Source: Candidatus Yanofskybacteria bacterium (GTDB lineage Bacteria > Patescibacteriota > Minisyncoccia > 2-02-FULL-40-12 > IGHO2-01-FULL-4-A). Taken from it: a stretch of DNA of 51,017 nucleotides. The first letter of the stretch is position 1; the number at the start of each line of letters is the position of its first letter. Below the pieces are notes generated by a model. That model saw nothing but the letters and a program-made list of their open reading frames with translations, searched no databases and was not told the DNA's origin. Made by a program: the position numbers and the translations under genes. Below are positions 1-7,643 of the stretch, piece after piece. The stretch spans positions 323,519 to 374,535 of the forward strand of contig JACOZV010000001.1 of assembly GCA_016181175.1 (NCBI GenBank). The letters are read 5' to 3'.

Positions 1-30
1 AAAATTGCCAGAAGCGAGGTGTTGCCGTGA
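1..30 (+). CDS. C-terminal tail of an upstream gene (possibly prcB)
   Basis: The frame ending in the TGA at 28-30 is open to the window edge and reads KIARSEVLP. It overlaps the GTG start of the next gene in a GTGA arrangement, which suggests translational coupling. In actinobacterial proteasome operons prcB lies directly upstream of and overlaps prcA, so prcB is the natural guess. Nine residues cannot prove it. Confidence 0.35.
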   Translation, partial: KIARSEVLP

Positions 31-713
31 TTAAGCTGATGGTTGAAAATTCGGTTGAGGAGAGGGAAAACAAAATAAAAAAGGAGCTTGAGCGGGCTCG
101 ACCGGCGATTGTCGTCAGCTGTAGTGATGGGATATTGTTGGCCACGCTCAACAACTTAAGGAAGCCAAAAATCAAACAGGTTTCCGGTCCTACCGCTTTT
201 ATCGGAGTAGGAATTTGGAGCGATTTTAACAAGTTGTGGGAATTTGCCTCCGCCTCTCTCATCGCTCACAGGTTTGTAAATGCTTCAGAGCGCGACTTTA
301 CTATTTTAGATAAAATAATTGAAACGCTTTGTCGGGAAATAAGGCAGAAGTTTTGCAACTTGTATTCGGCTGATTATTATCAATGCGAATTAATTTTGGC
401 ATTTTTGGGAGAGGACAAATCAAATGATAGGTTTTATTCAATTGATTGTGCCGGCATTGAGGGTTCAAGTTCGTCATTCTTTATGATTCCGACAGTAAAT
501 GCCGTTACACCACCCGGACTCAGCGTCCTTAATAATTCTACAACAATGCAAGCGGCGCTTCGTACGGTGGCCGATGTCATGGAGGAAGAGTTGCGTGCCA
601 ATCATGGCGCTTTGGAAGTTTCCGTGTTGTCGCGCGATGTTTTGCTGGGCGGCAAACCAGAAGAAACTTACCACAAACTAACTTCGGAAGAAATTCAAAA
701 TTGGTTATCTTGA
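27..713 (+). CDS. prcA: Proteasome alpha-subunit homologue (PrcA-like)
   Basis: This 228-aa protein resembles the alpha subunit of the bacterial 20S proteasome, which forms the gated outer rings of the core particle and is not itself catalytic. An N-terminal helix of the type VEERENKIKKELERA is followed by the Ntn-fold strand pair (SDGILLATLN), KIKQV, then GVGIWSDFNKLWEFA, matching the FDNLRRGGIQFAD region of actinobacterial PrcA. Further matches are YQCELILAFLG (PYEVELCVAEV), RFYSIDCAG (LYRITYDGS) and a C-terminal GALEVSVLSRD (ASLEVAVLD). No N-terminal threonine nucleophile is expected in an alpha subunit, and none is seen. The GTG start is chosen because GAGGTG lies 5-6 nt upstream and the start overlaps the previous stop. 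The beta subunit should lie just outside the window. Assignment is by remembered family similarity. Confidence 0.75.
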   Translation: MIKLMVENSVEERENKIKKELERARPAIVVSCSDGILLATLNNLRKPKIKQVSGPTAFIGVGIWSDFNKLWEFASASLIAHRFVNASERDFTILDKIIETLCREIRQKFCNLYSADYYQCELILAFLGEDKSNDRFYSIDCAGIEGSSSSFFMIPTVNAVTPPGLSVLNNSTTMQAALRTVADVMEEELRANHGALEVSVLSRDVLLGGKPEETYHKLTSEEIQNWLS

Positions 714-746
714 GTAGAGTAAATTTGTTGTCGTGTGTAATTTAAC

Positions 747-777
747 AGCCCAAGCTTAAAGTTTGGGCTTTGTTTTT
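747..777 (+). terminator. Intrinsic terminator after prcA
   Basis: Nine-base-pair stem (AGCCCAAGC with GTTTGGGCT, one G-T pair), five-base loop, then TTGTTTTTT. It ends the proteasome transcript. Confidence 0.85.
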
Positions 778-827
778 TATTGGTGCGTGTTATCATGTTT
801 TTATATTGACTTTAGGGTTATTTTTTC

Positions 828-2081
828 ATGTTTCAGGAAAACAAATTATTAAACAAATTGCTGGATTTTGGCCGGAGGCTCATACCAAGCTCGTTGTTTA
901 AGTTGGCCCAGCCATTTTATCACTGGTTGCTGGCTATGTCGGGAGCCGTTGCTTATGGTTTTCCGTCTCGAAAAATGAAGATAATTGCCGTAACCGGCAC
1001 CAAAGGCAAATCAACCACGGTTTTTATGATAAGCAAGATTTTTGAAGATCAGGGTTTGCCGGTGGCGGCCGTCGGTTCGCTTGGGTTTAAGATAAAAGAT
1101 AAAACTTGGCCCAATACTTTAAAAATGACTTTGCCGGGACGTTTGAAGCTACAGAAATTTTTTCACGCGGCAGAACTGGCCGGCGCGCGCTATGTCGTAT
1201 TAGAAGCGACATCAGAAGGCATTGCTCAACATCGGCTTGCCGGTATCAAAATAGATTGTGCGGTTTACACCAATTTGCACCGCGAACATTTGGAAAGCCA
1301 CGGTTCGTTTGAAAATTACATAGGGGCCAAGCAAAAACTTTTTTTAAAAACCAAAAATGCCCATGTTTTGAATATTGACGACATTCATTTTGAAAAATTT
1401 GCCAATTTTCCTGCAAAATTAAAAATAACCTATGGCCGAAGCTGGGGTATGATTACACCCCTGAAAGAACCTGTTTCATCTTTGCAGTTACAGATTATAG
1501 GCGATTTTAACGGCTATAATGCTCTGGCAGCTTTGGCTGTGTCAAATGTTTATAATCTTAGTTTAGAAAAGGCCGTTGCTTCACTCAATGCTATTGAGAC
1601 CATTCCTGGACGTATGGAGGTTATAGATTCCACGAAAGGATTTAAGGTGGTTATAGATTATGCACACACACCTGACTCGCTGGAATTAGTTTACAAAACA
1701 CTGAAACCGTATGCCAAAAGATTAATTTGTGTTTTGGGCGCGGCCGGTGGCGGCCGTGACAAGTGGAAGCGGCCCGAATTTGGCAGGATAGCCGTGCAAT
1801 ATTGTGATGAGATTATATTAACTAACGAAGACCCTTATGAGGAGAATCCCGCAGAAATATTAAAACAAATTGAAAGCGGGTTTTCGCAAGCCCAAATTCA
1901 AAAATCTAAATGCCAAAAAATTTTAGATCGCAAAAAAGCAATTCAAACTGCCTTGACACTGGCAGAATTAGGGGACATTGTAGTAATTACCGGCAAGGGA
2001 TCTGAAACCTCAATGGCGATTGCCGGAGGCAGAAAAATTCCTTGGTCAGACAAAGGAATCGTAGAAGAACTTTTAAAATAG
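828..2081 (+). CDS. murE: MurE-like Mur ligase (UDP-MurNAc-tripeptide synthetase family)
   Basis: ATP-dependent ligase of the Mur family, expected to add the third residue of the peptidoglycan stem peptide in the cytoplasm. The P-loop GTKGKST is at residues 57-63. A TNLHREHLESHGS segment corresponds to the MurE TNLxxDHLDxHG motif, followed by YIGAKQKLF. The C-terminal domain has DYAHTPDSLE and GGGRDKWKRPE. At 417 aa it is about 70-80 residues shorter than usual, lacking most of the N-terminal UDP-binding domain. The specificity loop reads TNEDPYEENP where DAP-adding enzymes have DNPR, so the diaminopimelate-selecting arginine is replaced by tyrosine and the third amino acid cannot be predicted. 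It lies between terminators and its own downstream gene. Confidence 0.8.
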   Translation: MFQENKLLNKLLDFGRRLIPSSLFKLAQPFYHWLLAMSGAVAYGFPSRKMKIIAVTGTKGKSTTVFMISKIFEDQGLPVAAVGSLGFKIKDKTWPNTLKMTLPGRLKLQKFFHAAELAGARYVVLEATSEGIAQHRLAGIKIDCAVYTNLHREHLESHGSFENYIGAKQKLFLKTKNAHVLNIDDIHFEKFANFPAKLKITYGRSWGMITPLKEPVSSLQLQIIGDFNGYNALAALAVSNVYNLSLEKAVASLNAIETIPGRMEVIDSTKGFKVVIDYAHTPDSLELVYKTLKPYAKRLICVLGAAGGGRDKWKRPEFGRIAVQYCDEIILTNEDPYEENPAEILKQIESGFSQAQIQKSKCQKILDRKKAIQTALTLAELGDIVVITGKGSETSMAIAGGRKIPWSDKGIVEELLK

Positions 2082-2105
2082 TTTCTGACAAAAAAGGAGA
2101 AAAAC

Positions 2106-2744
2106 GTGAAAGAAAATATGAGACGTAATGTTGTTGCCTTTTTGTTACTTTTGATTTTTGCCCTTACGGTCCTGGTTGCTCCGACTACCAACACGAGTGA
2201 TGGTCACAAAGTAAGTCTAGAGAAACAAAGTTTAAAAAAAAGTTTCCAAACATGGAAGACAATCAGGCTTGGCACGGGACTTTATACGGCTGGTGATTTT
2301 CGCAAGGCCTTGGCGAACAAAGGATTTGTCATTGGCCATTGGAGCGATGATGCCATTGAAAAGCCAGCTTTTGCGGCCAGTATAAGTCGAGAAAAAAAAG
2401 AAGTTGAATTGGTGAAGGTAACTGCCGCTGAACTTGGCTTCAAAACAGGCGCTACGCGGGGCGATATCTATGGAAGAGCAATTCAGCTTGGTTTAAAACT
2501 TTCTCCGGCCGAGGTAGGCGCGCAACTGCGTTTGCAGTATCCGGATCAGCCTCACGGCGAATGGCTGCTTATCGCGATGGAGCCGATTGAGGACTCAAGC
2601 GGTGGTTTGGGTGTGGCTGAAGTCGGCCACGGCGGCCATGGCGGTCCAGGTCTTTGGCTTTGTGGGGATAATAGTAGTTCCAATTATGTCTGGCCCGGCT
2701 TTGTCAATTGGATTTTTGTTCGTAGCCAAGACCCAGTTGACTAA
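2106..2744 (+). CDS. Exported or membrane-anchored protein of an uncharacterised conserved family
   Basis: A 212-aa protein with a basic N-terminus and a hydrophobic segment (FLLLLIFALTVLVA, about residues 11-25), so either a signal peptide or a membrane anchor. The body holds WKTIRLGTGL, ELGFKTGATRGDIYGRA, LSPAEVGAQLRLQYPDQP and GEWLLIAMEPI. I recall this pattern from short uncharacterised proteins common in CPR genomes; no function is known to me. A Gly/His-rich stretch (GHGGHGG) lies near the end, followed by an aromatic tail. The GTG start at 2106 follows AAAAAGGAGA at a good distance. It may be co-transcribed with the Mur ligase 24 bp upstream. Confidence 0.7.
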   Translation: MKENMRRNVVAFLLLLIFALTVLVAPTTNTSDGHKVSLEKQSLKKSFQTWKTIRLGTGLYTAGDFRKALANKGFVIGHWSDDAIEKPAFAASISREKKEVELVKVTAAELGFKTGATRGDIYGRAIQLGLKLSPAEVGAQLRLQYPDQPHGEWLLIAMEPIEDSSGGLGVAEVGHGGHGGPGLWLCGDNSSSNYVWPGFVNWIFVRSQDPVD

Positions 2745-2811
2745 AATTTGTTAGGAGATTATCTTTATAATAATTTCTCGCTGTTATTTTATAACCGAAT
2801 TGGGGGACTAG

Positions 2812-3312
2812 TTGGGTAATGAAGCGGACGGCCCTGCAGACGTGGTAATTTTTTTTGATGCGAATATGCCCAACATGGATAAGTGCAGTGATAATTGCTC
2901 TAAGAAAGGAAAAGACTTAGTATTTTGCGTGCACAGGTTTAATTTTAAAGCCCAGATTATTTACCCCGGTAAAAAACTTGATAGGCTTGATGATTTTCAA
3001 GTGATAAAGTATTTTTTTGATCTAATACGAAACAATAAAGCCTGGGAAGATCCCAACAAAAGGCCGTTATTTGTTTTAGTTACAAAAGACCATAATTTTG
3101 TACAAGATGCACAGTCGGCACACCAAAGAGCCATCAAGTCCCCAAAAGCCAATTTGCCGGGCTTCCATTATGCTAAGGACAGGGTTTATGACGATTATTT
3201 TGATTTTGAAATAATCGTTCAGTTGATAAACTGTGAAAATTACGGGACTAATCGTCAAGACAATCTCCGTTGCACAATAAGAGAACTGAATAAATTGTGG
3301 GCGCTACTTTAG
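2812..3312 (+). CDS. Hypothetical protein, possibly PIN-like (DUF5615-type)
   Basis: A 166-aa soluble protein. An early acidic motif (VVIFFDANMP) and a later LFVLVTKDHNFVQDA resemble the two acidic strands of PIN-like nucleases of the DUF5615 type (DENLP ... VTHDRDF). The remainder is not recognisable, so this is only a suggestion. The TTG start at 2812 is the first possible one, because a TAG lies in frame directly before it; GGGGGA is a few bases upstream. An internal ATG at 2878 would remove the first acidic motif. Four cysteines are scattered through the protein without a clear zinc pattern. Confidence 0.5.
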   Translation: MGNEADGPADVVIFFDANMPNMDKCSDNCSKKGKDLVFCVHRFNFKAQIIYPGKKLDRLDDFQVIKYFFDLIRNNKAWEDPNKRPLFVLVTKDHNFVQDAQSAHQRAIKSPKANLPGFHYAKDRVYDDYFDFEIIVQLINCENYGTNRQDNLRCTIRELNKLWALL

Positions 3313-3352
3313 CGGGACTTCAAAAGAGTCCTTTTTTATTTTCTTAAATTTT

Positions 3353-3811
3353 ATGTTAAACTTGAATTTCATGGAAAAAGAAAAGGATTTCAAACCTAAA
3401 GGCGCCATTTGGCTTTTTATTATTTTGGTTTTAACCGGCTTTGCTTGGGCAGTTTTGTATTTTAGCCGCAAGAATCCGGATTTGGCCAACAATAGTCAGG
3501 TATTTGTAAGTCGTCTTACAAATACCAGGCAACCAAGAACCTACACAGTTTTTTACGGTTTGGGCGTTTTTAGCCCCACGAACATAAGAATTCATGTCGG
3601 CGACAGCGTCAGATTCCAAAACGACAGCAATATTGCCATGCGGGTGATTTCGGACTCCGCTAATAACGTATTGGATTTGGCTGGTTTGGACAGTGTCGGC
3701 GGAATTCCTCCAGATGGGGTTTTTACGTATACTTTTGGCCAGGCGGGAATTTTTGGTTACCACAACTTTAAGAACCAGTCGGAAGAGGGAACTGTAATAG
3801 TCAGACCCTAA
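3353..3811 (+). CDS. Membrane-anchored cupredoxin-like protein
   Basis: One N-terminal membrane segment (AIWLFIILVLTGFAWAVLYF) is followed by an extracytoplasmic domain of about 100 residues with a cupredoxin pattern: FSPTNIRIHVGDSVRFQNDS, then FTYTFGQAGIFGYHNFKNQSEEGTVIV. In electron-carrying cupredoxins this frame carries His, Cys, His and Met ligands. Here the first His position reads Met-Arg and the Cys position is not Cys, so copper binding is doubtful; only a His in YHNF remains. It may be a structural or lost-copper member. An alternative start, ATG 3371, gives a shorter cytoplasmic tail. The gene lies just before the presenilin-like protease. Confidence 0.65.
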   Translation: MLNLNFMEKEKDFKPKGAIWLFIILVLTGFAWAVLYFSRKNPDLANNSQVFVSRLTNTRQPRTYTVFYGLGVFSPTNIRIHVGDSVRFQNDSNIAMRVISDSANNVLDLAGLDSVGGIPPDGVFTYTFGQAGIFGYHNFKNQSEEGTVIVRP

Positions 3812-3834
3812 ATTTATTTTTTTTTAGAACCATC

Positions 3835-4668
3835 ATGGCTATTAATTTTAAATTCAACAATTTTTTGAAGGTTCTGGTGCCGTTTAGTATAACACAGGCA
3901 TTGGGAATTTACGCGGCGTATAAATTTTTGCCGGATTTTTTAACAGTCCAACCCGCTGGTTTCAGTCAGTTTTCTTTTCTGGGTTTGGTTGCGTTTGTCG
4001 CGTTTGCCGTTATTTTTATTTTTACCGCTATTAGGTTTAAGAAAGTCGGTCATGTTGTCTTTAGGGTATTTTTGGCGCTTTTGATATTTTCAGGGACGCA
4101 GGCAGTTTTGGGCATCTTGTTTGTCCCCTTAATTTCCATGATTTTCGCTTTGGCCGTTACGATTTTATTCTGGTTTTTGCGCAATGTTATAATGCAGAAT
4201 ATTGCTATGGTGTTTACTCTGGCCGGGGTCGGGGCTGTTTTGGGTCTTTCATTTTTGCCCATGACGATTGTTTACATCCTCGTTTTGTTTTCTTTTTACG
4301 ATATTATTTCTGTTTATAAAACAGGCCACATGATAAAACTTGCTCAAGCCATGATTGAATCTAGGGCCATTTTTGGATTTGTCATTCCAGAAACAGGCAG
4401 TGCGATCAAACACAAAATTGCCCAAGTTGTTCCCGGCAGAGGTTTTATGATACTCGGTTCAGGCGATGTTATTTTCCCTCTTTTGCTTTCCGCTTCGTTG
4501 GCGAGGATTTCGATTTATCAGTCGGTTGTGGTGGCGGTATTTTCTGTCCTTGGCTTGTTTTTGATGCATATAATATTTACCAACCAAACAATCCGTCGTC
4601 CAATGGCGGCTTTACCGCCGATAGCTTTGATGAGTATAGTTGGTTACTTGATTGTAAATTTGATATAG
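3835..4668 (+). CDS. Presenilin/signal-peptide-peptidase-like intramembrane aspartyl protease
   Basis: A 277-aa polytopic membrane protein with about nine hydrophobic segments and all three motifs of the GxGD intramembrane aspartyl proteases (family A22, archaeal-type SPP_2/presenilin homologues). YD is at residues 155-156 inside FSFYDIISVYKTGHM, GSGD at 208-211 and AALPP (the PAL motif) at 258-262. The segment after YD closely resembles archaeal presenilin homologues (DAISVYKTKHM). Asp156 and Asp211 are the predicted catalytic pair. The family cleaves transmembrane segments within the bilayer; the substrate here is unknown. It follows the cupredoxin-like gene by 23 bp and may share its transcript. 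Confidence 0.82.
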   Translation: MAINFKFNNFLKVLVPFSITQALGIYAAYKFLPDFLTVQPAGFSQFSFLGLVAFVAFAVIFIFTAIRFKKVGHVVFRVFLALLIFSGTQAVLGILFVPLISMIFALAVTILFWFLRNVIMQNIAMVFTLAGVGAVLGLSFLPMTIVYILVLFSFYDIISVYKTGHMIKLAQAMIESRAIFGFVIPETGSAIKHKIAQVVPGRGFMILGSGDVIFPLLLSASLARISIYQSVVVAVFSVLGLFLMHIIFTNQTIRRPMAALPPIALMSIVGYLIVNLI

Positions 4669-4751
4669 TTTTTACCGCGTGACAAATTGAGTAATGGAAT
4701 AAATAAAAGAGGTGTCATGAGGTAAAATGCAAAAGATTCAATCATTATCAT

Positions 4752-6134
4752 ATGAAAATAAGTTTTTATGGGGGAGCACGGTCGGTGACTGGAGCCAACT
4801 ACCTCCTTGAACACAATGGAACAAAAATGCTTGTGGATTGCGGGTTGAATCAAGGCACCAGATATGCCGAAGAATTGAATTACCGTCCGTTCGGATACGA
4901 TCCCAATGGAATAAAATACATTTTTATCACGCATAGCCACATTGACCATATTGGTCGTTTACCTAAACTTTATAAGGATGGTTTTCGCGGCAAAGTTTTT
5001 TCTACAAGTGCAACCCGTGACCTGATTGCCGTGGCACTGCCTGACAATTTTAATAAAATTCAGGAGGAAGCCAGAGAAATGGGACATGAGCCGTTATTTA
5101 AACAGGAAGACTTGGACGGTCTAATGTCACTGGTAGAAGGAGTTTTTTATGACAAGTCGGTTGAGCTTGGTGACATAAGCGTTGTTTTTCACGACGCCGG
5201 GCACATCTTGGGTTCTGCAATTATTGAAATCCAATGGCACAACCAAACTCTTGGTGGAAATAAAAAAATCTATTTTTCTGGCGATCTAGGCAATCCACCG
5301 ACCCCGCTTTTACGGCCGACAGAACAGGTAAAAGATGCTAATTATATCGTGATAGAATCGGCTTACGGTGACCGCGTTCACGAAGACAGAGAAGAAAGAA
5401 AAGCAAAACTTGCCTCAATCATTAAAATGACCATTAAACGCATGGGAGTATTGATGATACCGTCATTTGCCATTGAGCGAACCCAGGAGCTTTTGCACGA
5501 ACTTAACGGACTTTTTAATAATAAAGAAATTCCAAGAGTGCCAGTATTTGTTGACAGTCCCTTAGCCAACAAGATGACCGCTGTGTATCAAAAACATTCC
5601 GAGTATTTTAATAAAGAAACGATGTATTTAATAAATTCCGGAGATGATGTATTCAATTTCCCGGATTTGAAACTTACATCTACGGTGGAGGAGTCCAAAG
5701 CGATAAACAATGTGCCGTCGCCTAAAATTATTATTGCTGGTTCAGGCATGAGTCAGGGTGGCAGGATTTTACATCATGAGATTCGTTATTTGCCAGACGC
5801 CAACAGTGCAATTCTTTTTGTAGGATATCAGGTAGATGGTAGTTTGGGGCGGCGAATTCAAAGTGGAGAAAAAGAAGTCAAAATCATGGGCCAAAATATA
5901 CAGGTCAAATGCCGCATAGAAAATCTGTCCGCTTATTCTGCCCATGCTGATCAGCCGGGCCTTCTCAAGTGGGTTGGCGGCTCTGCGGTTGGAGACAGCG
6001 AGACGAGCAGTCTCAAAAAAGTATTTGTTGTCCAGGGCGAGGACGAATCCGCGCGCACATTGGCAAATTTAGTACATGAAAAATATCACGTAGAAGCCGT
6101 AGCACCAGTTGAGGGTGAAAGTTTTGAATTATAA
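4752..6134 (+). CDS. Metallo-beta-lactamase/beta-CASP ribonuclease (CPSF73/YSH1-like)
   Basis: A 460-aa zinc-dependent RNA hydrolase. The metallo-beta-lactamase part starts with GGARSVTGANYLL and has THSHIDHIGRLP at about 60-71 (the HxHxDH zinc motif), HDAGHILGSA and FSGDLGN. The beta-CASP cap follows (IESAYGDR, IPSFAIERTQELL, VFVDSPLA). The C-terminal zinc-binding part has SGSGM-like AGSGMSQGGRILHH, then LSAYSAHADQPGLL. Full-length proteins of this family process or degrade RNA in bacteria and archaea. The ATG at 4752 has no convincing Shine-Dalgarno site. A hairpin with a minus-strand T-run separates it from the convergent gene downstream. Confidence 0.88.
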   Translation: MKISFYGGARSVTGANYLLEHNGTKMLVDCGLNQGTRYAEELNYRPFGYDPNGIKYIFITHSHIDHIGRLPKLYKDGFRGKVFSTSATRDLIAVALPDNFNKIQEEAREMGHEPLFKQEDLDGLMSLVEGVFYDKSVELGDISVVFHDAGHILGSAIIEIQWHNQTLGGNKKIYFSGDLGNPPTPLLRPTEQVKDANYIVIESAYGDRVHEDREERKAKLASIIKMTIKRMGVLMIPSFAIERTQELLHELNGLFNNKEIPRVPVFVDSPLANKMTAVYQKHSEYFNKETMYLINSGDDVFNFPDLKLTSTVEESKAINNVPSPKIIIAGSGMSQGGRILHHEIRYLPDANSAILFVGYQVDGSLGRRIQSGEKEVKIMGQNIQVKCRIENLSAYSAHADQPGLLKWVGGSAVGDSETSSLKKVFVVQGEDESARTLANLVHEKYHVEAVAPVEGESFEL

Positions 6135-6157
6135 TTTAAACTTTTGGCGGGATTAAA

Positions 6158-6178
6158 AAACCGTCAAAAGGACGGTTT
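6158..6178 (-). terminator. Terminator for the minus-strand gene at 6186-6725
   Basis: Perfect 8-bp stem (AAACCGTC with GACGGTTT, five-base loop). Read on the minus strand, the stem is followed by GGTTTTTTAATC, so the T-run serves the minus-strand gene. It could also weakly end the plus-strand RNase transcript. Confidence 0.75.
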
Positions 6179-6185
6179 AATTGAA

Positions 6186-6725
6186 TCAAGAAGATGTTTT
6201 TGTGTGTTTTTTTAAAATAATCCACAAGACAATAATACAGCCAAGCACCAAAATAAGAGTCGGAGTTTCGTTTAGCGACCGGCTCATTTCGTTTAGCATT
6301 ACCGCCTCTCCTGTTTTTTGGTTGGCGAGGTCCGGTGAAATCAACGGAAATAATCTGCGATAATCGCTATCCTGCATCATCGGTTCTTCGGTCCAGCGTT
6401 GTTTGAGTAAAATCAAGAATTTCCTTTTTTTTACCAAACGGAATAAATGTCCCTTTTCCTGATCTTCAATCCATTGTAAAACAGTAATAACCGAGCCGTT
6501 TTTAGATTCAGAAATCCAAACAAATCTAAAAAATGGGTCTTTTTCAAAATAATACGCTTCGTAGCTTAACAGCCCATCAGCGGTAGAAATAGAATTTTTT
6601 TTAACAAAAAAGTCCTGATCTCCCTTGTGCCAGTCATAAGGAAATTCAACACCTTTGAATTTTTCCTGGGCAAGAACGGATAGTGGACACAAAAAAAGTA
6701 TTAGAACGAGTTTGAAGCCATTCAT
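6186..6725 (-). CDS. Hypothetical secreted protein with C-terminal membrane anchor
   Basis: From the ATG at 6725 the protein starts MNGFKLVLILFLCPLSVLAQ, a good signal peptide with an Ala-containing cleavage site. A hydrophilic domain follows (FPYDWHKGDQDFFVKKN, then aromatic strands), and a hydrophobic helix (LILVLGCIIVLWIIL) near the C-terminus is followed by KKHTKTSS. The layout is an extracytoplasmic domain anchored at its C-terminus, about 179 aa. No family is recognised. An upstream in-frame ATG at 6797 would add 24 residues before the signal peptide and is less likely. It is convergent with the RNase gene and divergent from the leader at 6838. Confidence 0.7.
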   Translation of the reverse strand: MNGFKLVLILFLCPLSVLAQEKFKGVEFPYDWHKGDQDFFVKKNSISTADGLLSYEAYYFEKDPFFRFVWISESKNGSVITVLQWIEDQEKGHLFRLVKKRKFLILLKQRWTEEPMMQDSDYRRLFPLISPDLANQKTGEAVMLNEMSRSLNETPTLILVLGCIIVLWIILKKHTKTSS

Positions 6726-6802
6726 TTTTAACCCACCAACCAATTTTAAAAGTGCGTTATTTGGTCGTAGATTATTCTCAATTGTGTTTAAAGTCAAGTT
6801 GT

Positions 6803-6830
6803 TTGTGCTTTAAAGATTTGATAGTATTAA
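6803..6830 (+). promoter_or_regulatory. Predicted sigma-70 promoter of the structured leader and SLOG gene
   Basis: TTGTGC (6803-6808), 16-bp spacer, TATTAA (6825-6830). The predicted start at about 6837-6838 coincides with the first base of the terminal stem of the leader. Confidence 0.5.
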
Positions 6831-6837
6831 TTTATGA

Positions 6838-6954
6838 ATCCCGTACGAAGTAGCCCTGGCGGGCTAAACGAACGGGATATGGGATATAAAATAACAGTAG
6901 TTCTGCGCCTGTAACTTATATTTATAGCTGCGCAGCAGCTACTTCGTACGGGAT
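6838..6954 (+). promoter_or_regulatory. Structured 5' leader, family B copy 1
   Basis: Arms 6838-6853 and 6939-6954 are a perfect 16-bp inverted repeat beginning ATCCCGTACGAAG. The right arm ends GGGAT, and the AT of that arm is part of the ATG start codon of the SLOG gene (6953-6955). Just inside the left arm is a small hairpin (AGCCC, loop TGGC, GGGCT); further in is a GC-rich palindrome (GCTGCGCAGC, 6927-6936). An internal ACGGGAT at 6872-6878 can also pair with the 5' ATCCCGT, giving two mutually exclusive folds. A second copy lies at 45482-45598. Confidence 0.7.
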
Positions 6955-7549
6955 GAAATATAAATTTGTAGTTTCTGGTGCGGCAGAAACCGGCCATTGT
7001 GCCATAGATGCCGATAAAAAGTCGTATGAGCTTGGCCAAGAAATTGTTAAACACAACGGTATTTTGATTACCGGTGCCACCAAGGGTATCCCTTATTTTG
7101 CTGCTAAGGGAGCCAAAGAGGCAGGTGGCATATCAATCGGCATTTCGCCGGCCGCTAGTTATGTAGCACATGTTAGATCGTACAAGTTGCCAGACGATTA
7201 TTTTGATTTTATAATTTATACCGGTTTTGATTATTCTGGACGCAATTTGTTACTTACTCGTTCTGCTGATGCCATTATAATTTGTTGTGGGCGTATTGGG
7301 ACACTAAACGAATTTACTATTGCCTTTGAAGACAATAAACCCATCGGGGTTCTTGAGGGTACCGGTGGTTTCGCCGATGAGATTAAGCACATTATAGATA
7401 TTGGTCATCGCGGTAAAGGTAAAATTGTTTATGACTCCGACCCAAAGCGACTTATTGAGAAACTTATTGAACTTATTGATAAAGAGCATCAGGGTTTTGA
7501 TGGGGCAGTGCCTAAAGAAGAAGAGGACTTTGCGCAGGGCAGAGAATAA
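6953..7549 (+). CDS. SLOG/Rossmann-fold nucleotide-binding protein (TIGR00725/LOG-like)
   Basis: A 198-aa protein of the SLOG/DprA-like Rossmann superfamily. VVSGAAETGHC forms the first beta-strand and loop. ILITGATKGIPYFAAKGAKEAGG corresponds to the LxTGG..G.M.A...GA element, ISIGISP follows, and a late CCGRIGTLNEFTIAFEDNKPIGVL corresponds to the GGxGTxxE nucleotide-binding motif. Relatives include LOG cytokinin-activating enzymes and molybdenum-cofactor-carrier-like proteins; the exact substrate cannot be inferred. A charged tail (PKEEEDFAQGRE) ends the protein. The start codon is embedded in the terminal stem of the leader RNA, so translation is probably structure-controlled. Confidence 0.8.
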   Translation: MKYKFVVSGAAETGHCAIDADKKSYELGQEIVKHNGILITGATKGIPYFAAKGAKEAGGISIGISPAASYVAHVRSYKLPDDYFDFIIYTGFDYSGRNLLLTRSADAIIICCGRIGTLNEFTIAFEDNKPIGVLEGTGGFADEIKHIIDIGHRGKGKIVYDSDPKRLIEKLIELIDKEHQGFDGAVPKEEEDFAQGRE

Positions 7550-7600
7550 TGTTTGCCCCAATAAACCCATTAGTATCAAGACCTGGTTAGGGTTTTTTTA

Positions 7601-7629
7601 TTGACTTTTTTTAAATAATACTTTATACT
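7601..7629 (+). promoter_or_regulatory. Predicted lon promoter
   Basis: TTGACT (7601-7606), 17-bp spacer, TATACT (7624-7629). The expected start is about 7636, only some 8 nt before the lon ATG, too short for an upstream Shine-Dalgarno site. Confidence 0.75.
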
Positions 7630-7643
7630 TTTTATTTACACGG

